Positions 1 through 12,000 of a DNA stretch of 64,000 nt are shown here, one piece after another. The stretch's first letter is position 1. Every line of letters starts with the position of its first letter. Location: positions 30,207,542 through 30,271,541 of the forward strand of contig OX388305.1 in assembly GCA_947579605.1 (NCBI GenBank), read 5' to 3'. The notes under the pieces were generated by a model. It did no database searches. It saw nothing but the letters and a program-made list of their open reading frames with translations, and was not told the origin of the DNA. The translations under genes were made by a program, and so were the position numbers. Origin of the DNA: Athripsodes cinereus (lineage: Eukaryota; Arthropoda; Insecta; Trichoptera; Leptoceridae).

Positions 1-1
1 T

Positions 2-58
2 GGCATGTGGACTATCCTGGAAACTATTCTTCTTGGTACATTTTTGCTTTATTCAACA
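2..58 (+). CDS. GPR158-like: GPCR exon: TM2 (partial at the window edge)
   Basis: Nineteen residues from Gly-Met-Trp to Ser-Thr, ending at a strong donor (A|gtaagt). Frame 2 is chosen because it reads as a hydrophobic helix and continues in phase 0 into VVVRFFEPS of the next exon. The exon may extend left of position 1. Confidence 0.9.
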
Positions 59-3000
59 GTAAGTATTGTTATCTCGTTACTTTGAAGTTGTGAATCAATA
101 TAAGTTCTCTTTGCCTATTCGTACATACTCGTACAGTCATGTTGGATAAAAAATCCTCAATATACATATATCAAAAATTTATTAATATGGTTCATCTACT
201 TAATTATAAGTGCCTACATATTATTAACATCATGGGTAATATATTAAACATTTATAAACACAACAATACATAATGCATTTTAGAGATAAAATACGTTGTT
301 TGAAAATCCAATTTGTATTAAACAAAATGCCTATTAATGAGTTTTAGCAGGCATAAGCGTTTTTCCAATAGCACACGCTTTTCCCGTAATATGCTTTTAA
401 ATCTAAAATTGTTTTACATCCAGACAAATTGTTCAAAGCTAATAGCTTACCAAATGTACCACTTAAAATCTCGGTCACGGTATTTCACGAAATATTGTAT
501 CAACAAAATATAATGCGGTGTTGTCCATTCGTAAAATATTTATAGATATACGAGTATTATGTAAATGTAGTAACTCGTAGTTGTGTTCATTATGGTGTCT
601 GTTACAGACCGTAAAGTGCCACTATACGATGTGAGCATCCACAATTCAGACTATATGAATTAATATAATAGGTATATCTACCTTTATATGACGTTAGTAC
701 CTATATTATAGGACACAGCAAAATAATATGGTCGAGTAGGTAATAACGAGCACATAACACATAATACTCCCGATCTCTACACAGAATGACTACATGGAAT
801 AATACTATTTGGATTATTAAACTATATATCGATGGTTTAAAGCACAAAAGACATATACTTATAATACTTATATCATAATCGAAATATTTAACAAAAAGCA
901 AATGACACCCCAGCAAACATTTTAAGTTGAAAACTGGTAATATTCACCTATATTAGGTCATCATAATAGGTCACTTAACCTAAATTGGTTGCTTTTAAGT
1001 GAATTCGACCTATGCTCGACCTATATTATTATTATTATTAGAAAACAACACCATACTCTACTGGGACCATTACAGCCTTCGGCCAATGCGATATATGGGG
1101 AATTTTAGCACGGGCCACGGCACGTAAATTATTACTTCTTTTTGACGTAATAAAGACTTGATTTCTACCAAATTTCGACCTAATATTGACTTATATCACA
1201 ATATTACGTCGATTCGAAGTAAAAATTACTTAATTTACGTAAAAATTACTATGTCTCGAGTGACTATGAGGTTGAATATTTTGGTAATAATTACGTCAGA
1301 AGAACCTAATAATATCAACCGATTGGTAGCAATTACTTAACGGTGAATTGATCAGGTAAATCCTACCTATTTTGTAACCTAATTTCGACCACATAGTTGT
1401 ATAACCTAATGGTTGACGAATAAGGTAAAAGCGACCTATTTTCAACTTAAATTTTGTCGTTTGTAGTCAAAATGTCTATATAGTAATAGATGGTTGTTAA
1501 TATTACGTAGTTTTATACGTAAATAGGTAAAAATGTACTCAGTCTAGAATAAACTACCTACCTACCATGTTTGCTGGGACACGTTCTTAAATTATCATTT
1601 TTTTTGTGCACAGATGTAACATGTCACATAAGATACTTGAGAATGCATTTAAATCGATTTTCTTGATTATTAAAAAAGCACATGTCTAATAAGAACATCT
1701 CCTGAATTAATTTAAAAATAGTTAATTAATTGAAAATCTCAAACTTTCAAAACCTGTTTTCTCTAAACTATCAACATATGTGGACATGTGTCTTCTGTGC
1801 TTTAAACCGTCTATATAATATCATGTGTTTTGTTATATTATCAAGTTTACTTTTTATTTTCTCTTAACCCCTTATTATGCTTTGTTATTATCATTTTTGA
1901 AGTTTACGTGTTAGTTAAATGTCAGTTTTACCATTAAACATAAGTTTGAATTGGAAAATGTTTTTCAAATCACAAATCATATTTTTTAATTTATATCATA
2001 ATTTTTAGTGCGAGTAATTCTATAAATAAAACAAATGCAATTCAAAAGGAATTTTCATTTTGGTTTCGTGTGAGTTATTCTCCACGATACAAGTAACCCC
2101 TGAAAGTATTTTCATCCCAAATATCGCATTATGATAAGCCTTATGAAAGAATAACATTATTTTCCGTAGAAATACAAAAACTTGTAGGTAGATTACACTT
2201 TCCCACCGCACGCCCTTGAGGTCGGCTTTGGTATTATCATGGGCGGGTGATTAATGATGATGATTTTGTTTTATATTTACAATCGTGATACAGCATTACT
2301 CGTATAAGTAAACTGAAGACCATTATGTCCTTACATATTATATAAATAAGTCTACACAGTGTACAAGTAAACAGGTACACCTCTCTGCTCGTCATAATCA
2401 TCTATCTATCTATTTATCTATACCCTCACGCCGTGTTCCAGGTGGCGTAGGCAGAGAGAACGTAACGCCATAATAATCTCCTTGATTTATTTCTTACTAC
2501 TTCTACTACACCATATCATATCCCGACATTATTTTTCCGATTTTCATAGATAATTGCGATGAGGAATTGTCTATCATATTTCTGTCAATTTATCTCTCAA
2601 ATTCGGTTTTGTGGAAAAAATCTCTCATTACACCAATCTATAAATACGGAGATAAGCGTAACATTGAAAATATAGGCAGATATCAAAATTGCGTTTATTT
2701 AGTAAAGTTATGGAGAAAATTGTGATGGAAAAGTTGACCGGGAGATCTGTTGAATCATATTTAATTCATTTTACGGATGATACTTTGATGGCTATGGGTG
2801 GAGGAGGGCATTTGGATGAAGTGTACACCGAGTTTTCAAAATTATTTGATAAAATTAATCATGATATTCTAATTCACAAACTTGAGAGGTACGTTGTGAG
2901 CGGAAATCTGCGTTAACTGTCATCGAATATCAGAAATAGACTATAGACTATGCCCTCAACAATAGCGTTTCACAATTTAGAGACTGTCTGTCGGGAGTTC

Positions 3001-6000
3001 CACAAGGTTCATATCTGGGTCCAATCCAATTTTAAAATGTGCATCAATGATATTTAACAGTGTTTTAGGTACTCCAACTTCCTCATTTATGCAGACGATA
3101 CTAATATTTTCCAAAAATTTATCTTACTTAGATGTTGTACCAAATCTTCAGTTTGATATCAAGCGTCTTTTATATTATTGCCCAAAAAATCTGCTCTTTC
3201 GTAATACATCCAAGTGAGTGTTAACTTAACTTAAAAATTAACTTAAAAACATACCTACCTTACCACGAAGTAAAAATCCTATTTTGTACAATCATACACT
3301 TTATGGAACACCTCTCATAAGATGTCACAAGGTCAGAGATCTTGGCATCATTCTTGACCAAAAATTTTATTAAGGGGACATATAGACAGCATTGGACAGG
3401 ACATTTGCTGTTCACTCCAATGACAAGCCATGGCATGGCATGGATCATCACGACAACTTTGACGTGATGATCCATGACAGCTCACCGGATCATTCGCCCT
3501 CTTTATGCCAGGGGAAGTGCGCATTTCTGAGTGTCACGGATAACATAAAGTATCTCGAAATAATAATAGATAGAAATTTAAAATGGAAAGAACAAATTGA
3601 GACCGTCGTTAAGCGCATTAGAAAACTGATCTGAAATCCGAGACATTCTAAATATAGAACAAATGTGCTTAATTTATTATGGATTGGTTCAATCAATTCT
3701 ACAGTATGCTATAGTTGGATGGGGTGCTGCTTATCGCACGAGTCTAATACCTATCGAAATTGCCCAAAGATTAATTATCAAAATAATTTTGAAAAGACCA
3801 CGAGACTACCCTACCGAACAAATATTTACAGAGTTTAAAGTTCCTAAATTTAGAGACCTCTATTCTAAATTTTGTATTCTGCAGGTTCTCAAAGAACCGG
3901 AATATCATTATTTCCTTACTGAGAATCGTACCAGACATAAATATGTATTCGTTCGTCCTAAGAAACGTACAGTTTTTGGTCAGCAGCATTACACATATTT
4001 CGGAGAGACCCAATTCAATAACCTACCATTAGACGTGAGAAAGACTCCAAGAGGCGACGAACTTATAAAAATAATAAAGAAGCGCTACAAGCCGGATAAG
4101 ACGGGATAACACTTTCAGCGACAATTTTGAGATTCAGGCTCATGATGTCATCATTGAGCACTGAATCGCGTAAAAGTGATGTATTTCTGTGTATGTGTGT
4201 TTGTGTTAATGTTGATGAGAGGAAAATTGATCCAACTGATTTGTATATTGTTTTGACGTTGTGAATAATTGTATTGGTTTAATTTTGTATTGTGCTGGTA
4301 GATTTTGTTGAACGTTTGATGAACGTACATGAGAACTGAAAGTTTGCTATTTGTAACAAATTCTTATATGTGTATTAATATTTCTAGCTGATTCTTATAT
4401 GTGTTATAATTGAAATCCGACCCTCCGCACGAGCATTTAGTTGCTTATGGAGGGAGCATTTTTACTGTGTGTTATATTGTTTTATTAATGTAATATCAAT
4501 GTATACTGTGTATATATGAATAAAATAAATATATTAAAAAAAAAAATATATAGGCGCCCTTGAGACGGTCTAGAGTTAAACGACGTCAAAATAAAATCGT
4601 CCAGAATCATCATCATCATCATTGTTAAAAAAGCGTTTAAATAGCTTTGTTTTATTTTAAGTATCTACGCTTATTTAAAAACGTAGACAAAATAAAGGCA
4701 TATTTCACATACGTATGAAGCTGTTTGAAGTTTGCGTCTGTGATTTGGAACCCACAATATAAATATTACATAAATATTGACATAGTTGAAAGGGTGCAAA
4801 ACAGATTTCTTAAACATTTGGATTATAGATGTTTTCAATCATATAATAATCTCGCACAGTTTGCTTAATATCATGGTATTGCCCTGCTGGAGAACAGACG
4901 TACAAAAGCTGATATGGTTTTCCTATATAAACTCATTAACAATGTTTTGTTAATTAGTTTCCCACCTCCCTAGGCGTTGATCATTACTTATGTGTACTTA
5001 CAAGAACGTATTCATTTCATAAGTGAAAGCTTTGTTTTTTCCTTGATTATTTTTGCCTTCATACATGAGTAAATTATCTCATCGAGATCATTTTGTTTTT
5101 TTTTTTTCATTTGTGTTTTTCTGACTTGGAACTTGGTGTTGGTAATGCGTTGTAAAAAAAATAACAAACTTCACTTGCTTGTGAATCTTATAATATTTAA
5201 GCTATACTTTATAATTTGTAATAGCTGTTTCTATTATATTTTAAAATAAAAATACCATCACCGATATCCCACAAGTGGGGAAGCCAGCAGACTAGTTGCA
5301 CGTGATAACCATGCAGGCTGTTCTCTGTCTTGTTTCATTACAATATACTTATTCGAAGATAACCCATATAAATGGATTTAATAGATGAACTCAAATTGTA
5401 AAAATTAAATGATGATCACATTTTGGATGAAAGTATAACGTGAAAGACTCCTATTCTTTTTTTTATAAATATCTTTATAAAGGTTCTATCTTATTTCATT
5501 ATATACCTATTTTGAATCCCTCAATGAACTACTTTTCAACTAGGTACATAACTGATACCCAGTTCAAATAGATACAACGGAAAGTTTATTAGATTAATAA
5601 ATAAATAGAATAACTATAAATTTGGTTGAGTGAAGGCAAAGAGGTAAAATGATGAAATTTGTGAAGTATAAATTATTCAAAGGCTTATATTAAGGTTAAA
5701 AGGGTGTGCACTGAATCAATGGCGACAACAAGTAGAAGATTACATGCAAAACAAAAACAGATTATCACAACTACCAACATATCACGATATTACTAGCAAA
5801 ATAACCATGAATTTTAATTTCACAGAAATTTCATAGATAAACATACAAGAATATTTGTTTAGCTTAACCCAAATGTTCAGACAATATTATAGGATGAATT
5901 CATAATTGGGTCAATCGTATCTGCTCTCTCTTTTTCTCTCATACCGAGTGGGTGAAATACATTATCAATATTTTTATAAATGTGAGTATCGGCTTCTCCC

Positions 6001-9000
6001 TAACACACTTTACTGTTTAGGATGACAGATGGCAGTAGGAACTCTTATGTCGAGTGATATGACATGTAGGTACCTATCCAACGATTTACATAATTATATT
6101 ATTACGAATAAGATAACAAACTACAAAAGTTCTCCACTAGACTGAATGATTTAAAAAAGTTTATCGTACGAATTATATAAGCTTCTTTATTCTTCTATCC
6201 ACTGTTTACAGGTTAATTGTGTCAATGTAAATAAAGTTGAACAAAAAATATATACAAATCTATTTTTTTCTAGTTGTACTACTTGTGATAAAATCTCTAT
6301 TTCTCATTCACAGTGTTGGTAATAAATGTGTCAAGTGAATTTTTAATATTTTTTTAATGAAGTTTCAAATTTTAATTGACACTTCAAATTCTTTCATTCT
6401 TTTTTTTCTTTTCATTTCATTCTTCAAATTCACGATGAGCACCAATATAAAAAGAATGTTCCTCTTCTGTTTCAATAATAACTGTACGTGAAAAGAGTAT
6501 TTGGTATTTACAGGATGAAATATTTAAAATTCATATTCATCATGAAAATAGTTTTGTTTATGATTGCTGTAATTTATTTACGATATTTTTTATTGTTTCA
6601 GGTCGTTGTGAGATTCTTTGAGCCATCGGTGGAACAGTGCCTCGTAGAACCTTGGTTTCGAGAACTTGGTTTTGTTGTTTGCTACGGAGCCATTATATTA
6701 AAACTGTACAGACATCTTATTGAATTCCGTACGAGAAAAGCTCACCGGTGGGTCGTCAGAGACGTGGACTTATTGAAATATCTTTTAGCCATGGTGAGTA
6801 GTTGGGTATATTGAACATACAAATTGATCTTTCAATCAATTGTTTGATTACAAAGTGTTTGATTGATAAACCACGGTTCATATATGAAGTATTTTCCAAA
6901 TTAATATCACACTGAGAAACATTAAATATTACCAAATATCCATATCAATAAAACAAACTATGTTTATTGATCTATTTCGTGGTAACGTGATAGTTTCTTT
7001 AATATTGATTTTCATCAATAATCTCCACGATGTTTATTAATCGATTTCATGGTAACGTGTTTGTTTCCATAATTATTGTTATGATTAATAGTTGGAGTTA
7101 TATGGAGTTGTATAAAAAAGAAAGAATTTGGATTCCAAACATTGATCACAATATCTATAAGTTGACTTATATATAAATGTACATATGTACTAATATTATT
7201 TGCGTGAGTTTTCTACACTGTCCTAATATAAACTCTAGCTACTTACATCGTTTTCCCAATATAAACAAGAAACATCTGTTGGTTTAAAAATAATGCTTCA
7301 TTACAATACCGCATACCGTCGTGTTTGATAACCACACATAGTACTTTAATAATGTATGTATAATTGTACATACCAGCAGCGTGCCTTCCATACAAGCAAA
7401 TATGCAACCCATGCCCTAAAATAAATAATCTTAAAAAAATATATACCTATTTAATGATATTCTTCAATACTATATTATATAACATCAATGTTTATATATG
7501 TAGTTTAGGGCATGCGTTACATATTTGCTTGTATGAAAGTCACGCCGCTGGTACATATAGGTAAGTAGGTATATAGGTATTTGTAGTATATATTATAGAT
7601 ATACGGAGTTTGTGGTGATGTGTTTGGGCTACCGCCACTTACAAGGGAGCGGTTAGCATGGGTGTAAAATAACAATAACCATCATTTACTATTTAGGTTC
7701 CAACAGAATGAACAGAAAACTTTTCTAGATCTTAGAACTAAGAATCCATTAATGTCTTGGAAATTAATTTCCTAAACTATTGTCTGGTAATGAAATATAT
7801 CAGAGCTTTTCTAAGCTTAAACGATAGCAAATCAAGGATTGATTCACTCTGCAGTAGCTAAGTCTAAATCTGAAAAAAAAATGCCTACGCCATCCAAGTA
7901 TTGAGAATCATATATCCAAAATATATTATCACAAATATGTTATTTCGGGAAAATATTCTATGTGAAGGAAAAAGATTATATACGCATTTAATTTAATAAT
8001 TCGTGTATGTATTCAGTGTTTCAGCAAATGCGAAATTTCTCATTGTATCCATAGTATTAAAATTATATTTAACAAATTATTTTCGATAGTTATGGGTTTT
8101 CATAGTACGTGTATAGAAAAATCTGTATGTAGCTGTGCCATTTTATTTCACAAGATATTTGTTTTAATTTCAGAATTTGTATAATTTGTAGTATAAATAG
8201 TTGAATAGGTACAATATTAATGTTCCGTGCACAGAGCTCAACATCGCGAGATTAATAGTACTTGTATGTGTAATAATGTAACATATTATTATGTAGAGGT
8301 CAATATAAATTGAATGTGCCGCATGGGATATGTATGTAGGTATTGATACATTGTTTATAGAATATTAAATTATTCGTCTTTACTTCACCCTATACAAGTT
8401 GTGTTTATTTAGCTAGTGTACTCGTATGAGTTAATTAATATCGATATTTTCTATTTATATACACTCCGTTATTGAGGAGGAAATTGTAATCCCGGTGACA
8501 ATATAGAGAAACGATGCATATTTATAACTATTACTATATTTTCATACATATTTTGATATTCAATATAATGTAATTAAATTTATTGTTGTTATGTACCTAC
8601 ACACGTTTGCTTCAGACTATTAGGGATAGAGTTGTGTCATAATAATCCGATGAAAAATAAATTAATCACCCATAAAGAAACAGTAAATAGTTAACATTAA
8701 CTATTAATTATATCTGTAATCAAACATACATCGTATTTTAATTGTGGGATCGTTTATAACGATATTAACGTCTTTCTCACATTTTCATTTTACATTATGT
8801 AACAATACCTACATCATTAAGTATACATGTTATGATTTTTCAAATTAATATATTAAATTTTCATAACTTTGTTCGGAAAATACAACCACTAATTCAGCTC
8901 CTTCACGAAGTTTTACAAATCGATATCATCACATCATTATTCATAACTTAATAGCTATTCCAATATTTGATTTACAATGTTATTTTAGTGGCCACTTGAA

Positions 9001-12000
9001 TGCTGTAGGTAATAACCATGATAATCATTTGAATAATTGCCTTCCCTTTCTCAGGTGGTGGCTGTCCTGTGTTACCTATCAGCCTTCACAGCTTCCAGTT
9101 TGAACTTTATTAGGGAACAGTACAGTATAATGAGAATCGGACAGACCCCATCAGGACAGTTATTCTTAGCCTGTAAACCTCTTTGGTGGGATTATGTTAC
9201 TGAAGCCGGAGAGATGCTCATTCTTGTGTTTGGGATTCATCTGAGCTACGCTAGTAGAAATGCATCTACACAATTTCAAGTAAGTCCCCCTTTTAATATT
9301 ATGCTAAGACTTAAATCAGAAAAAAATAGTGCAATATAGATATGTTACGGTATGGCAATCCTTTATTTTGACAAACTTGCATTTATAATTGTACAGGAAA
9401 GAAGATTTCTCTGCGCTGCGATCTGCGTAGAGGCGGCAGTTTCTGGTGTTTTCTATGTACTTCGTGCCCTTTATGTTACCACCCTCCACCCAGACCACGT
9501 TTACTTGGCATATTTCATCAGATCACAACTGACGTCCACTGTTGTAATCCTCCTGATATTCACCCCCAAGCTATGGTACCAGCATAAACAGGTAATTACT
9601 CTATCAATATTATGTTAACAATTTAACATACAATTGTAAACCGTGCGTAATACCATAAGTATACATTATGTAATATTTAATGCTTCGACGTGGTGACTCA
9701 ATTTCAAATTACTAAGGTGTTCATATTAACAATATTTTGTTTAAACAAAGCTACCTCGAATGCTAATTACAACATTATCGAATGGAAATGAGAAATAATG
9801 TTTTTGTATTTTATCGCTAACCAAAACTAAATCGGAAAATCTTCGAATTGATTCTGACATTGTTCTTATTCGTATAGAAATGTTCCAACAATGTTATGAC
9901 AAAACGTAGGTATTTGAATATACATTGATAACAATGGAAAGTTTGAAAGGACCGTGGAGAGTCAAATGATTGGAATAATATTGTAGGCACATAATATTAT
10001 AATCATATTTATTTACCATCAAATACAGACAAGTCATATTTTAATGTTACCATAAACTCATTGTTAACACAATTTTGATTAAATTTATCTACCAACTATT
10101 GAACAACGAAAAATAATTATCTAACATAGGGATCTGAAAGTGTATCTTTATAAAATTAAATGTCTTTAAGTAGACAGATACCTACACTGAGAAAAATACT
10201 CACAACGAATCATTGGTACGTACCTACTATCAGATTAGGACCAGATATAGTACAAACGATTCGTTAGTACGAATCGTACTAATGAATCGTTTGTTCTATC
10301 TCTGGTCCTAATGTTATAGTAAGTACCAATGATTCGTTGTGAAATTTCGACAGTATTTTTCTCAGTGTACATTTGAATGATTCTTATAATTTTAAATACA
10401 AGGTGACATATAAATGTTCCTAATATAATCTTGGATGGATGTGTGTCCAAATTGCTTTAGGAAATGAATTTAGAATATGGTTTGCGAAGATTAATTGGAT
10501 TTGTATTGGAACGTCGTCACAGCTAACAGATATGTAAAATTGTTTTATTATCTGGAATACTTTAGGTAGGTACTATTACCTCGGAGGAGTAGGTACCAAA
10601 TAATTTACCGACGGTTATCACAATACACAAGGTTTACAAGCTAGAAATTCTATTAGAACCTGAAGATAAATTTGTGCGAAACTCGATTATTGGAAGGACT
10701 GATAATAATATAAATGAAGAGTGAAATATTTCGATATTCAGACGCCGCATCAAGAGGGTCTTAACATTCTACTCTCGACACCACTTGGAATGTATTAATG
10801 AAAATCCTACCATGAGGCATTCTGCTATCTGAGGGACCGTCACGTACTGTGGGGTTTTACGCGAGGTAACAAGAAAAAATGGAACGCTTATTGGTTCTTC
10901 TGGCTTTTCAATAAATCAATGTTCCGATGTAAAATTAAATACTTACTTTGCATTATGACTGTATATTAAATTAATACCACTATAATTTGAAGTACAATAA
11001 TAATGACGCGAACGTGATGATGAATCAAGATTATTTAGTTTGGTCAAATAATAGATTATCATACTGTAATATAATTTTAGGTTCGATCGCTCGCTCAAGA
11101 GTTTTCGTGCCGTCTTCCGGTAGACGCATTTAGAGCTGGAGATTCCGTTGCGCTTTCGGATGCCGATGTAGCAGAACTGAGTTTAGCAGATATGAGTCCG
11201 GAGGATATCAGGGCTGAGCTGAAAAGGCTTTATACACAACTGGAATTGTTGAGGAGTAAAACATTGAGAGCAGACAATCCTCACATCAGCAAACGAAGAG
11301 GAGGCAGGAAGGTAGCTCATCGACGGTTCAGTTTGCAGGTAATATATTGTTTTTGGAGATAATCGGTACAATAAGACAGAACACTTTTATTGACTAATTT
11401 GGGTCTGGTGGTTGGATAATACGGTGTTAATATTCAAATGTGATAATATATAATTTCTTTCCTCAACTAAAATATTATTTTTTTAGATTAGTGAGTCAAT
11501 TGAGAAGTATTTATATCTACTGATTCTAAAAATTATTTACAAGATTTTAAAAGTTAAGTATTAGAGTGTTGTAATGACATTTGTAAATGTTCAAAAGCTT
11601 TTATATATCTATTTATATTTACTATTCTAAAAACAAATCTAAGGTATTTTCGGAAGAAAGTATTTTCAGAAACATTTAGTTGAATTGGAATTGTGGTTAA
11701 GGTTGGATATAAAACAAAATCTTGTACAAGAATGACATTTAGTCTTAACAAATTATAATTTACACATTCGATATTCCTAATTAATCTCAACTTGGAACTA
11801 ATACAAATTAAATTGCCTAAATTCATATAATTTTTATTGGACAACTGAATAGTAACAAAGTGCACTAGTTAACCAAATAGTCGAATCTGCAAAAATAGCG
11901 AAATGTTTATGAATGAAATGATCACAACTTTATGATAAATATGGATATATGGGTACTAATTGAGACATTTATATCAGCAACATATCTAACCAATACCCTC

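Larger units (their letters stand above)
59..6601 (+). other. Intron of the GPCR gene, rich in transposon debris
   Basis: Bounded by gtaagt and ttgtttcag. It holds a 670-bp element with terminal inverted repeats (909-1578), the end of an RTE-type LINE (2399-2475), a broken non-LTR retrotransposon (about 2540-4550), a second RT fragment (4750-4950) and a short interspersed repeat (5256-5335). The remaining 5.3-6.6 kb is AT-rich with nothing recognisable. Confidence 0.8.
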
